Positions 24,844-32,042 of a stretch of 32,042 bases of DNA are shown in pieces. Both the position numbers and the translations under genes were made by a program. The stretch is from an uncultured Akkermansia sp. (lineage in GTDB: Bacteria > Verrucomicrobiota > Verrucomicrobiia > Verrucomicrobiales > Akkermansiaceae), in the NCBI GenBank assembly GCA_947632055.1, contig CANRNS010000014.1, forward strand, positions 1-32,042. Reading direction: 5' to 3'. The notes below the pieces were generated by a model. It searched no databases. It had not been told where the DNA came from and was given only the letters and a program-made list of their open reading frames with translations. Each line of letters starts with the position of its first letter. Position 1 is the stretch's first letter.

Positions 24844-25062
24844 TTAGCGTCTCTCATTACTCAGTGGACCGAGGATGGCGTCCCCTTCCGCTCGCGTGGT
24901 GCGGTTCCACGACTTCATGATCTCCGTGCTGCCCTTTGGTTGTACCACAGTGCGACCTGAGGGCGGCACTGGCGGCACCGACCGCTGGCAACTGGTCAAG
25001 CTACTCAGCGATAGCCCGACAAGGACAAGGAGGATGCTCGCGATTTCTGTTCGTTTTGTCAT
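24844..25062 (-). CDS. Small lipoprotein
   Basis: A 72-residue protein with a clear type II signal peptide: Lys/Arg near the start, a hydrophobic core rich in Leu/Ser, and a lipobox ending in LTSC with Cys at about residue 25. The mature part is only about 48 residues, polar with a Pro-rich start, and resembles no family that I know. It lies 16 bases after the second coiled-coil gene and directly before nth, in the same orientation, so it is probably part of that operon. An envelope role with its two upstream neighbours is inferred from context only. Confidence 0.7.
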   Translation of the reverse strand: MTKRTEIASILLVLVGLSLSSLTSCQRSVPPVPPSGRTVVQPKGSTEIMKSWNRTTRAEGDAILGPLSNERR

Positions 25063-25078
25063 AGTTGTCGTATCAAAA

Positions 25079-25942
25079 TCAGGAACCGAGCGGTACTTTG
25101 CGCAGCACGAGATCTCCCACCTCCAGCGTCATCCCTTTGGGAAGTTTTTTCTCATCATATTCGGCCACCACTTGGCCGCCGCTTACATTCACAATACGCA
25201 GGGTGGTTATGGCAACCCCATTACGCTGTACCAGCAATTGAGTCTTGTCACCGGGGTAAAAACCGCTGCCCTCACCGGCATTGAAGATGACGAAGTGCCA
25301 CCGAGGATTGACTGCGGCGATGGTGTACTGGATGCTGTTTTTGCGGTAGGTGTCCAAGAATTGTTTGTTTTGGTCTTTTCTGGTGTTGTAGTCCACCGTG
25401 GCAGCACTCACTTCATTGTTGAGATCTTGGCGCTGGCTGACGAGTTTTTGACTTTGCTCCTTGAGTTTGTCGAGAGCCTCTGCATTTTCCGTGACAATGC
25501 CGTGCAAGGTATCAACGGCAGTTTCCATGTCGGCATCCTCCAACCCGGGGACGCTTTGCAGCTGGGCGAGCAGTTGTTCTTCTTTCTTTGAAACTTCTTC
25601 GTGATCCTTGGTGGCTTCCTCGAGGTTCGCTTGCGCGCGCTCCAAGTCTGCCTTGTGGCCTTCAGCTGCGCGGCGCGCGTCCTCCATTTTTTCTACAGCG
25701 TTGGTGGCCTCGACTTGACGGGAGGAGTTTGCCTTCAGCGCGTCACTGCGTGTTTTAGCAATTGTTGCGGCCTCGGTTACAAGGTTTTTGTTGGTGAGAA
25801 CCATGCCCACCGGGTCTTCCGTGAACCCGGCGCGAGCTCCTACCAGTACGCGCATGGTGGTTTCTTGGTTGGATGCGTAGTAGTAGCCGAACAATGCTAG
25901 TACCACGGCACAGCTGAGCAGGATGTAAGTGACGATTTTCAT
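25079..25942 (-). CDS. Membrane-anchored coiled-coil protein with MreC-like layout (second of pair)
   Basis: A 287-residue protein. One N-terminal membrane segment (about 5-23) is followed by a long Glu/Lys/Ala coiled coil (about 55-200) and a small beta-rich C-terminal domain (about 203-283). That domain has the pattern NPxWxFVIxNAGxxxGFxxG, then further strands ending VGDLVLR. The upstream gene has the same three-part layout and the same C-terminal pattern, so the two are paralogues. The order of membrane anchor, coiled coil and small beta domain with DPxW...G...G resembles MreC, the periplasmic rod-shape scaffold, but overall similarity is too low by eye to call it MreC. It probably faces the periplasm. 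It lies 21 bases after its paralogue. Confidence 0.75.
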   Translation of the reverse strand: MKIVTYILLSCAVVLALFGYYYASNQETTMRVLVGARAGFTEDPVGMVLTNKNLVTEAATIAKTRSDALKANSSRQVEATNAVEKMEDARRAAEGHKADLERAQANLEEATKDHEEVSKKEEQLLAQLQSVPGLEDADMETAVDTLHGIVTENAEALDKLKEQSQKLVSQRQDLNNEVSAATVDYNTRKDQNKQFLDTYRKNSIQYTIAAVNPRWHFVIFNAGEGSGFYPGDKTQLLVQRNGVAITTLRIVNVSGGQVVAEYDEKKLPKGMTLEVGDLVLRKVPLGS

Positions 25943-25963
25943 GACTGGAATGAGGAGGGGTGC

Positions 25964-26851
25964 TTAGTCTTTCTGAGCGGGACGTAAGGAAACAACGCGA
26001 TCGCCCACTTTGACAGCTTCGCCGGTGAGCAAGGTGTTCATCACGATATCACAGCTTGATCGGTTGCCTTCCACCAGCGTCACATTCATCTCACAGATTT
26101 TACGCTCACCACGCATCACGACGAGGCGCGAACCGATGACAACGCCGGCATCTGCCCCTGCATCCACGATGACGTACTCCCATGTAGGGTCTGCCAGAAC
26201 CACGTTGCAGTTCAGCGTTTCAGGGGAGAGGCGAGCTTGGCGTTCATGCGCTATATCTCTCTCTTTTTTAATGGCAGCAAGCAGACTGTCCTTGTTTGCC
26301 TGGAGAGTTTGAATGGAGGATTCATCCTTGGCAATTTCGCCAGTGAACTCGTCGCGTTTTGCCTTCAGCATGCTGATATTGGTAGCAAGGTTGGCGAGCA
26401 CATCTTCGTCTGAGATGTCCATTTCCGTCACTTCGCCTCCACTTTCCTGCAAATCAGAGAGAGCCTTTTGGAGAGCTTCATCATTCACCAGAGCATTGAG
26501 CAGATCCTCTCGCTTCTTTTCAAACTCACTCAGCTTGCCTCCCATGCTTTTCAGCTCGGCTTCGAGTCGTTGAATTTCGGTTGTGTAGGTGAGATCCTCT
26601 TCCCGGAATTTGGCTTCTTGCTCTTCAGATTCGGCTTTGCATTTCACGAGCCACTCGCCGCGTGCGCGAGCGTAAGCGGCGATGCATTCATCCGTGAAAA
26701 TTTCTTTGTTCTTGGCAATAGCACTTTCGTACTGGGCTTGCAGGGCTGCTACTTCGCCGTCGGCAGAGACAAGCGCCTGGTGAGTCTTGTAAAAAACATA
26801 AGACCCGCCGGCGATCAGCACGAGAGAAGCTATGACGATGTATTTCCACAT
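25964..26851 (-). CDS. Membrane-anchored coiled-coil protein with MreC-like layout (first of pair)
   Basis: A 295-residue protein. It has one N-terminal membrane segment (about 4-21), a coiled coil rich in Glu/Lys/Leu (about 28-205) and a C-terminal beta domain (about 213-292). That domain contains ADPTWEYVIVDAGADAGV, then GSRLVVMRG and a terminal VGDRVVSLR strand. The domain matches that of the next gene position by position around the Asp/Asn-Pro-x-Trp and Ala-Gly motifs. Cysteines at about 56, 71, 215, 253 and 267 are unusual for a periplasmic coiled-coil protein. The ATG at 26851 is chosen because the membrane segment follows it at once. A frame extension to 26911 lies inside the predicted promoter. 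It is the first gene of a four-gene unit ending with nth. Confidence 0.75.
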   Translation of the reverse strand: MWKYIVIASLVLIAGGSYVFYKTHQALVSADGEVAALQAQYESAIAKNKEIFTDECIAAYARARGEWLVKCKAESEEQEAKFREEDLTYTTEIQRLEAELKSMGGKLSEFEKKREDLLNALVNDEALQKALSDLQESGGEVTEMDISDEDVLANLATNISMLKAKRDEFTGEIAKDESSIQTLQANKDSLLAAIKKERDIAHERQARLSPETLNCNVVLADPTWEYVIVDAGADAGVVIGSRLVVMRGERKICEMNVTLVEGNRSSCDIVMNTLLTGEAVKVGDRVVSLRPAQKD

Positions 26852-26882
26852 AGTGTGAGTGTTTAAAGGCTGTACGCTACCC

Positions 26883-26911
26883 TTTTTACACCACAATGAA
26901 TCGTTCTGCAA
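26883..26911 (-). promoter_or_regulatory. Possible promoter of the coiled-coil gene pair operon
   Basis: On the minus strand TTGCAG (26906-26911) and TAAAAA (26883-26888) are separated by 17 bases, with the ATG at 26851. The -10 match is only moderate. An A/T-rich stretch just upstream (about 26917-26940) could act as an UP element. Confidence 0.4.
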
Positions 26912-26940
26912 TCAAAAAAATACACTTTTCGAAGATTTTT

Positions 26941-26978
26941 TGCAGAAAGAACCCCGCCCATCCGTGGAATGGGCGGGG
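26941..26978 (-). terminator. Intrinsic terminator of pnp
   Basis: A perfect 10-bp stem CCCCGCCCAT/ATGGGCGGGG (26952-26961 with 26969-26978) with a 7-base loop is followed on the minus strand by a T-rich run (TTCTTTCT). It lies about 40 bases after the pnp stop codon and before the promoter of the next operon. Confidence 0.9.
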
Positions 26979-27017
26979 TGAAGGGACTCCGGTTTTCGCG
27001 ATAAAATGTCGTGATTC

Positions 27018-29153
27018 TCACGCGCGAGCCTCTGTGGCCCTGCGGTCGCGGGCTGCGGCGCGCATGGACATCTTGACGCGCCCTTTATCATCGATGCCGA
27101 TGCATTTAGCGGTGACAATATCGCCCACCTTGACGACGTCTTCCGTTCTTTGTGTGCGGCCTTCGGCAAGTTCAGAAATGTGGATGAGGCCATCTTTGCC
27201 GGGAAGTACCTCCATGAAGGCGCCAAATTCCTTCGTGGAGACAATTTTACCCTCATAAGTTTCACCAACTTCAATTTCTTTGAACATGCGACCGATGAGA
27301 AAGAGCGCACGCTCCACACCTTCCTGCCTGTTGCCGTAGATACGAACGGTACCGTCTTCTTCAATATTGATATCGGTTCCGGTTTCAGCTTGCAGAGCCT
27401 TGATGTTCTTGCCGCCTGGTCCTATCAGCTCGCCAATGCGATCGGCGGGGATGCAAGTTGTCTCAATGCGCGGCGCTTTCGGGCTGAGCGGTTGGGGCGC
27501 AGGAATTGCTTCGCACATGGTGTCGAGCACTTGCATGCGTCCCTGCTTGGCCAAGTGAATGGCATCTTCTAGGATCTCGAGCGGGATACCCGGCAGCTTC
27601 AGGTCGAGTTGGTAGCCCGTTACACCTTCTGCCGAGCCGCAGAGCTTGAAGTCCATGTCGCCGTAAAAGTCCTCCGAGCCAATGATGTCCAGGAGCGTTT
27701 TGTAGCGTTTGGGAACGCGGTCGCCCGGCTTTTCAAACTCGGTCACAAGTCCCACAGAGATACCGGACACCGGTCGCTTGAGCGGCACGCCCGCCGCGAG
27801 CAAGGACATGGTGCCAGCGCAAACGGAGGCCATGGATGTGGAGCCGTTGGACTCCATAATTTCCGAGGAAACGCGGATCGCGTAGGGGAAATCATTTTCC
27901 GAAGGAATCACTGGGGCAATGGAGCGCTCTGCGAGTGCACCGTGACCAATTTCACGACGGTTTTGTCCGCCGAATCGTCCGGTCTCTCCCACGGTGAAAG
28001 GTGGGAAATTGTAGTGCAGGATGAAGCGTTTTTCGTCCACTGAGCCCGTGTAGTTGTCCAAGTACTGCTTCTCTTCCATCGGGGCGAGCGTCGCCAGGCA
28101 GAGCGACATCGTTTCTCCGCGTGAGAAAAGGGCAGAGCCATGTACAACGCTGGGCAGCACATTGACTTCAGCTTTAAGTGGACGGAGTTGCTTGATGCCA
28201 CGGCCATCAGCTCGTTTATCGTGCTCCATGATGGAGATGCGGAAAGCTTTTTTCTGGATGTATTCAAAGACCTGTTCCACATCGAAGTCGGTGGCTTCCG
28301 GGTGGGCTTGTTTGATGGCGTTTTCCACTTCACCGCGCAAGGCTCCTACTTGTTTCTGTCGCTGGATTTTATTGGGGGCATAGATGGCCTCTTCAATGCG
28401 ATCTCCCGCAATTTGGTAGCCTATTTCAAGCAACTCGGGCTTAGCCACGGTGAGTTCATACTCGCGGGTGGGCTTGCCGCATTGGGCGCGCAATTCTTCC
28501 TGGGCAGCGCATATTTTTGCCACGTTTTCCTGGGCCACGTGCAGCGCGCGGATGAACTCTTCTTCGGGAAGTTCCTTGGCCGATCCTTCAATCATAATGA
28601 CTTGATCTTTGGAGCCGGCGTACACGAGATCCAAGTCAGACTCTTGGCGCTGCTTATTTGTGGGGTTGATCACAAACTCGCCGTTAATTCGACCCACGCG
28701 TACGGCTCCGACGGGTTCGGCAAAAGGGAGGTCAGAAATGACGCAGGCGGCTGAAGCGCCATTGATGCTCAGAATGTCCGGCTCATTCTCGCCGTCTGCC
28801 GCCAGGAGCAGGGAGATCACTTGCGTGTCATAGAAGTACCCCTTTGGGAACATGGGGCGAAGAGGACGATCCGTCATGCGGCAGGTTAGAATTTCCTTTT
28901 CCGTGGGGCGCCCTTCGCGTTTGAAGTAGCCGCCAGGGAACAATCCGGCGGCAGCTGCTTTTTCCTTGTATTCAACAGAGAGAGGGAAAAAAGTCTGTCC
29001 CTCCTTTATTTTTGTAGCGCTCACGACTGTGACCAACACCACGGTATCTCCGCACCGCACGGTAACGGCTCCATCAGCCAATCTCGCAATTTTACCTGTT
29101 TCGATGGTCATGGGTTTAGCGCCCACGGCACACTCAACTTTGTATATACTCAT
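27018..29153 (-). CDS. pnp: Polyribonucleotide nucleotidyltransferase (PNPase)
   Basis: A 711-residue trimeric phosphorolytic 3'-5' exoribonuclease central to mRNA decay, and a usual degradosome partner. Two RNase PH-like cores are present: the first with FKREGRPTEKEILTCRMTDRPLRP, the second with FSRGETMSLCLATL and the metal-binding run GSEDFYGDMDFK, holding Asp495, Asp501 and Lys503 equivalent to Asp486, Asp492 and Lys494 of E. coli. A KH domain follows (about 560-629, GXXG loop GPGG), then an S1 domain (about 630-700), and a short Arg/Ala tail. Length and domain order are normal. It is a single-gene unit with its own terminator; rpsO, its frequent upstream neighbour, is not in the window. 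Confidence 0.97.
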   Translation of the reverse strand: MSIYKVECAVGAKPMTIETGKIARLADGAVTVRCGDTVVLVTVVSATKIKEGQTFFPLSVEYKEKAAAAGLFPGGYFKREGRPTEKEILTCRMTDRPLRPMFPKGYFYDTQVISLLLAADGENEPDILSINGASAACVISDLPFAEPVGAVRVGRINGEFVINPTNKQRQESDLDLVYAGSKDQVIMIEGSAKELPEEEFIRALHVAQENVAKICAAQEELRAQCGKPTREYELTVAKPELLEIGYQIAGDRIEEAIYAPNKIQRQKQVGALRGEVENAIKQAHPEATDFDVEQVFEYIQKKAFRISIMEHDKRADGRGIKQLRPLKAEVNVLPSVVHGSALFSRGETMSLCLATLAPMEEKQYLDNYTGSVDEKRFILHYNFPPFTVGETGRFGGQNRREIGHGALAERSIAPVIPSENDFPYAIRVSSEIMESNGSTSMASVCAGTMSLLAAGVPLKRPVSGISVGLVTEFEKPGDRVPKRYKTLLDIIGSEDFYGDMDFKLCGSAEGVTGYQLDLKLPGIPLEILEDAIHLAKQGRMQVLDTMCEAIPAPQPLSPKAPRIETTCIPADRIGELIGPGGKNIKALQAETGTDINIEEDGTVRIYGNRQEGVERALFLIGRMFKEIEVGETYEGKIVSTKEFGAFMEVLPGKDGLIHISELAEGRTQRTEDVVKVGDIVTAKCIGIDDKGRVKMSMRAAARDRRATEARA

Positions 29154-29174
29154 TTTCTTTTCGTTTTCGTCTTA

Positions 29175-29214
29175 TGTCGACTTCATTCTGCGCCGCGGGA
29201 AACCGAAGTCGACA
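29175..29214 (-). promoter_or_regulatory. Long hairpin in the pnp leader
   Basis: A perfect 10-bp inverted repeat TGTCGACTTC/GAAGTCGACA (29175-29184 with 29205-29214) encloses a 20-base GC-rich loop. It ends 21 bases before the pnp start codon, so if it is transcribed it forms a stem in the 5' leader. In E. coli the pnp leader stem is cut by RNase III and mediates autoregulation by PNPase. An equivalent role here is inference. The repeat could instead be a protein-binding operator. Confidence 0.55.
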
Positions 29215-29633
29215 ACTGTTTCCGTTGGTCAGTGACGCATATATGTATATATTCCGTCCCCGGCATGAGCACGTTCAGCGCGCACACAAGCGGGGACATT
29301 GTACTCCTTCCTGGTCGACAATGCAAGCCTTTAGAGCTAGTGTGACCAAGTTAAAGGATGTTTTGTCGTTTACGAGGGGCAATTTACGGACAGTGAACTC
29401 CCTTGCCACCAATGGGCGACATCGCAAGAAGGCGGGATTGCGTTCATGTCCAACAAACAGCAGATCGCGCATCCACCCGCGTCAGTCGGGATTCAAGTCA
29501 CGAAGGAAGAGCCCATGGCGCAACGCCTTCCTCCCTGCGGCAAAGTTAATGCCGTACCATGAACAGGTGGAGTGTGGGTCCCTTGTCAGTCAGGGGGGAA
29601 GTCTAAAATCTTCGTCATGTTCATCGAGTTAGC
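29215..29633. other. Gene-free stretch between pnp and the YqjD-like operon
   Basis: About 420 bases between divergent transcription units. An alternating A/T tract (about 29229-29253) may belong to the pnp promoter, but I cannot place convincing -35 and -10 boxes. Short frames on both strands have Ser/Arg-rich, non-protein-like composition. I find no tRNA, rpsO or known small RNA that I can defend. Confidence 0.4.
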
Positions 29634-29662
29634 TTGCAAAAGGTCATCTTTGCGCGTACAAT
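29634..29662 (+). promoter_or_regulatory. Predicted sigma70-like promoter of the YqjD/YqjE-like operon
   Basis: TTGCAA (29634-29639) and TACAAT (29657-29662) are separated by 17 bases. The first gene starts at 29731, giving a leader of about 60 nucleotides, long compared with the other promoters in this window. Confidence 0.65.
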
Positions 29663-29730
29663 GGGGGAAAGAGCGCTGGGGAAAGCCGCTCGTTCAATTG
29701 CTTTCCGCATGGCGTCAACCTCACATCACT

Positions 29731-30069
29731 ATGAGCAACGAACAAAATGAACCGAATGTTGTGCCGGCTCCTGCGCCGGAACCGGCTCCGTCTACCGACA
29801 CGCAGAACCGTCTGAGCGCCGCTCGTGAATTTGCCAGCGAGCAGTACGAGAAATTGCGCCGCGCAACGGCTGATCAGGTGGAAAATGTGCGCCGCTACAC
29901 CCAGGACGCCCGCCGCCAGCTTCACGAGGGATGGGACGTTACGCGCAACAAGGCAAAGGATCTTCACCGCGCTGGGGAGGAATATGTGAAAGCTAACCCG
30001 ACGACTAGCGTGCTGGGCGCGCTGGGGGTTGGGCTTCTGCTTGGCCTGCTGCTGGGCGGTCGCCGCTAA
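29731..30069 (+). CDS. YqjD/ElaB-like (DUF883) membrane-anchored protein
   Basis: A 112-residue protein with a Pro/Ala/Glu-rich start, an Arg/Glu/Gln helical middle (about 28-85), and a C-terminal hydrophobic anchor (about 92-109) of the VKANPTTSVLGALGVGLLLGLLLGGRR type, shortened here to its NPxxS...GLLLG signature, characteristic of DUF883/YqjD/ElaB proteins. In E. coli this family is inner-membrane bound and can associate with ribosomes in stationary phase. The ATG at 29731 is chosen because the family begins there. An upstream frame extension to 29572 crosses the predicted promoter and is rejected. It is the first gene of a run continuing to the glycosyltransferase. Confidence 0.85.
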   Translation: MSNEQNEPNVVPAPAPEPAPSTDTQNRLSAAREFASEQYEKLRRATADQVENVRRYTQDARRQLHEGWDVTRNKAKDLHRAGEEYVKANPTTSVLGALGVGLLLGLLLGGRR

Positions 30070-30084
30070 TTCTACCCGCATCCC

Positions 30085-30519
30085 ATGGCTGAGAGTAATC
30101 CTTCGGAGAAGATGGAAACTCTGCGTGAGCAGGGTGGCGCAGTGCTGGGCGGTGTACGCGAAACAGTGCTTCATGCCACCCGCCATGTGGAGGCGCTCGC
30201 GGAGCTGCTCCAGACGGAACTTAACGAGTATGGAAATCGCCAGGTGAGGCGACTGATTGGGGTATTGGCGGGAGTAGCGTTGCTGCTGTGCGCTTATCTC
30301 ATGTTTTGCATCTCTGCGGCGCTCGTGTTGTTGCCCATTCTTAAGCCCGTGTGGGCGCCGGCACTCGCAGTGGCTATTTTCAATGCATTAGCCGGATTGG
30401 TCACACTTCTGGTTAGCAAGAGCGGCAAAACTAGTGGCGTTGCCCCGGAAACAGTAAAAGAACTCAAAAACGATCTCGAATGCATCAAACTCTATCTGAA
30501 AGGAAAAGAGAACTCCTGA
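30085..30519 (+). CDS. YqjE-like protein (phage holin superfamily III / DUF1469 type)
   Basis: A 144-residue membrane protein. An amphipathic helical N-terminus (about 10-50) is followed by two membrane segments (about 57-85 and 91-111) and a Lys/Glu-rich C-terminus. Membrane layout and position directly after a YqjD-like gene match yqjE of enterobacteria and the holin-X/DUF1469 proteins. Despite the name, nothing phage-related surrounds it. It lies 15 bases after the first gene, and its 3' end overlaps the next gene by 40 bases. Confidence 0.75.
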   Translation: MAESNPSEKMETLREQGGAVLGGVRETVLHATRHVEALAELLQTELNEYGNRQVRRLIGVLAGVALLLCAYLMFCISAALVLLPILKPVWAPALAVAIFNALAGLVTLLVSKSGKTSGVAPETVKELKNDLECIKLYLKGKENS

Positions 30520-30899
30520 CGCGCGCAGCGGAGTCGCGTGTGTCCGTGGTGGAGAGCATGGAGGCTACTGCTGGCACGATGCGCAGCGTGTATGGGCGAT
30601 TCAGGGTGCTGAGTTCCTATGTGAAAGTCGGGCTGGGCGTGGGAGCCGGATTGGTGGGCATGTTGCTGATGAAGCGCATGCTTTCTGTCGGCAGACGTCG
30701 AGTGTCCACTGCGTTGCAGGTGCCGACGGTTCCGGCGCGCAGTGCGGGAGGAGCGCTGCTTTTGCTGGCAGTGCAGCTGGCTTCTGCCTTGTTGCTGCCG
30801 TGGGTCCGCGAACGAGTGCATGGAACGGATTTCGGACAGGTCTTCAAGCGTATGCAACCTTCGCACATTTTCTTCCGTTGGCTTGGGCTGGAGAAGTAG
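30480..30899 (+). CDS. Small membrane protein, third gene of the YqjD/YqjE-like operon
   Basis: A 139-residue protein with a charged N-terminal helix (about 1-45), two hydrophobic segments (about 47-65 and 89-107), and an Arg/Lys-rich C-terminal tail. It occupies the place of yqjK in the E. coli yqjCDEK cluster, but I cannot assign it to that family by sequence. The ATG at 30480 overlaps the preceding gene by 40 bases. A shorter start is possible at an internal ATG near 30559, but it would remove the helix. Function unknown, probably envelope-related by context. Confidence 0.65.
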   Translation: MHQTLSERKRELLTRAAESRVSVVESMEATAGTMRSVYGRFRVLSSYVKVGLGVGAGLVGMLLMKRMLSVGRRRVSTALQVPTVPARSAGGALLLLAVQLASALLLPWVRERVHGTDFGQVFKRMQPSHIFFRWLGLEK

Positions 30900-30902
30900 G
30901 AT

Positions 30903-31271
30903 ATGATTCCTAAAACTTACAGCATCGGAGATGCGGATATTCGTCCATGGGGACGTTGGATCGTCTTGGATTTGACCCCGCATCTTGTTGTAAAAAAGCT
31001 TTTTGTGGCGCCCGGCAAGCGCATGTCCCTGCAGCTGCACCAATTCCGCTCCGAGCGCTGGATTATGATGCAGGGGGAGGCTCTCGTCAAAAAGAATGAA
31101 GAAGAACTTATCCTCAGACCAGGCGATGGTGTGCTGATCCCTCAGAACACGCCGCACCGACTCTCCAATGAAAGCGACCAGGAAGTGCAATTGCTCGAAA
31201 TCCAATTTGGTGATTTGCTGAGCGAGGATGACATTGAGCGCCTTGAGGATGACTATGGGCGGAATGAGTAG
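30903..31271 (+). CDS. Mannose-6-phosphate isomerase-type cupin
   Basis: A 122-residue cupin matching the C-terminal domain of type II phosphomannose isomerase/GDP-mannose pyrophosphorylase (ManC/AlgA). It begins with the RPWGRW signature (about 14-19). The metal-site pattern LQLHQFRSERW supplies His46 and Glu51, and the second cupin motif supplies His85 (NTPHRL). It ends with the highly typical SEDDIERLEDDYGR. The nucleotidyltransferase half of ManC is absent, so only an isomerase or epimerase role is possible. Its stop-to-start distance from the previous gene is 3 bases. It likely supplies a sugar for surface polysaccharide together with the next gene. Confidence 0.88.
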   Translation: MIPKTYSIGDADIRPWGRWIVLDLTPHLVVKKLFVAPGKRMSLQLHQFRSERWIMMQGEALVKKNEEELILRPGDGVLIPQNTPHRLSNESDQEVQLLEIQFGDLLSEDDIERLEDDYGRNE

Positions 31272-31293
31272 GTCAAAAATTTGAACGAGAATA

Positions 31294-31998
31294 ATGGGGA
31301 AGTTATCGTCGTCTTCAGTATCTGTTATTTGCGCTTACGAAGATCTGATTGATGGAGTTATATGCATCAATATGGATGTGGCTGCCCATAGGTGGAAAGG
31401 CTATTGCGCGAGGGCGGAGGGAGTCATAGCTCCGGAAAAATTGCACCGGTTGGAGGCTGTGAAGGGGGCACAACTGCCGGGGTATGGGGAGAAGCCATGG
31501 TTTACGAAGCGCACTGGTGAACGAAACGGATATTGGGCGAATGTGACGGGCTGTATGTTGTCGCATCGCAATGCAATACGTCTTGCGCAGGAAAAGGGGT
31601 GGCGCAACGTGTTGATCATGGAAGACGATGCTGTGCCCGAATTGACGACGGAGGGATGTCAAGCATTGAGACGGGCATTGATGGAGATGAGAGGTAAATG
31701 GATGTTTTATCTAGGCTACACGGAGCTGCCTCGCCCTTGGGGAAGCATGCTGTGGCAACAGGGAGGATATTCTCTTTGGCAGATTGATGGGGCCCTTGCT
31801 ACACATGCTTACATTGTGCCGCAGAGCTTGTATGCGGATATTTTGGCGAGTCTCCCGCAGCAGGATGATCAGGCGTGGTCATGGATGGCTCATCACAGAG
31901 CTATTGACAATTGGTATCGCAATGAGGTGTCGAATTGGAGAGGAGTGCGCATTTATGCTTTAATGCCTGTGGATTGCAAGATTAAATGCAACAGATGA
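31294..31998 (+). CDS. Glycosyltransferase family 25 (LPS biosynthesis type)
   Basis: A 234-residue glycosyltransferase of the LPS beta-1,4-galactosyltransferase-like family 25. The N-terminal strand VICINMD begins the fold at about residue 22. The central signature GCMLSHRNAIRLAQ (about 87-100) is followed by the metal/sugar-nucleotide-binding EDD at 110-112 (LIMEDDAVPE). Further strand/loop patterns (FYLGYTE, THAYIVPQSLY) match the family. The acceptor and donor cannot be told. It lies 22 bases after the isomerase cupin and is probably cotranscribed. The 44 bases after it contain nothing recognisable before the window ends. Confidence 0.85.
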   Translation: MGKLSSSSVSVICAYEDLIDGVICINMDVAAHRWKGYCARAEGVIAPEKLHRLEAVKGAQLPGYGEKPWFTKRTGERNGYWANVTGCMLSHRNAIRLAQEKGWRNVLIMEDDAVPELTTEGCQALRRALMEMRGKWMFYLGYTELPRPWGSMLWQQGGYSLWQIDGALATHAYIVPQSLYADILASLPQQDDQAWSWMAHHRAIDNWYRNEVSNWRGVRIYALMPVDCKIKCNR

Positions 31999-32042
31999 CA
32001 GAAAAAGTTGAAGTCATGAGAAGAGAGGGGTAAAATAGTGGC

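Noticed and set aside
29440..29560. Possible signal recognition particle RNA, from a GTCACGAAGGAAGAGCCC-like string
   Set aside because: Only a loose resemblance to the SRP domain IV loop; the flanking bases do not form the required asymmetric and symmetric internal loops.
29174..29632. 152-residue plus-strand frame between pnp and the YqjD-like gene
   Set aside because: Ser/Arg/Lys-rich without hydrophobic core or motifs, covers the pnp leader hairpin and runs up to the promoter of the next operon.
30085..30519. Prophage remnant suggested by the holin-like gene
   Set aside because: The holin superfamily III label covers ordinary chromosomal YqjE proteins; no other phage genes are nearby, and a YqjD-like gene precedes it as in enterobacteria.

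Overview
The window is bacterial chromosome, moderately GC-rich by eye, from a Gram-negative with an outer membrane: it has a type V autotransporter, a lipoprotein, an LPS-type glycosyltransferase and SecG. The single UbiE/MenG-type methyltransferase, the two bactofilins, the giant autotransporter with beta-strand repeats, the general lack of Shine-Dalgarno sequences and the endonuclease III C-terminus together suggest the Planctomycetes-Verrucomicrobia-Chlamydiae group, most likely Verrucomicrobiota. This placement is inference; no rRNA gene is present.

Layout. (1) 1-12925: one giant (+) autotransporter gene of about 4230 codons with a C-terminal beta-barrel. Its true N-terminus and signal peptide cannot be placed. 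(2) 13143-15273 (-): nfeD followed by flotillin, a membrane-microdomain pair. (3) 15393-19183 (-): bactofilin, a zinc-ribbon bactofilin-like protein and a UvrA-family ABC ATPase in a tight, translationally coupled operon. (4) 19353-21536 (-): a small acidic membrane protein, isocitrate dehydrogenase with altered coenzyme-site residues, and the menaquinone methyltransferase. (5) 21793-22521 (+): rph, transcribed divergently from group 4. (6) 22550-23489 (-): secG with a repeat-extended tail, then a PTS IIA protein; 23541-23879 (-): panD. (7) 24198-26851 (-): two paralogous membrane coiled-coil proteins resembling MreC in architecture, a small lipoprotein and endonuclease III. (8) 27018-29153 (-): pnp, with a strong terminator and a leader hairpin. 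(9) 29731-31998 (+): a YqjD/YqjE-like membrane trio, a mannose-6-phosphate-isomerase-type cupin and a family 25 glycosyltransferase.

Most of the window is housekeeping: RNA turnover (rph, pnp), secretion (secG), pantothenate (panD), TCA cycle and menaquinone (icd, menG), and base excision repair (nth). Interleaved with it are envelope-organising genes: bactofilins, flotillin/NfeD, the MreC-like pair and YqjD/E.

The most notable non-coding signal is a dispersed element of about 137 bp. It occurs upstream of rph (21588-21724) and, inverted, upstream of panD (23963-24100). In both places the same end faces a sigma70-like promoter at nearly the same distance, about 30 bp. A diverged partial copy lies at 13033-13126. 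Several predicted promoters sit so close to their start codons that the transcripts would be leaderless or nearly so.
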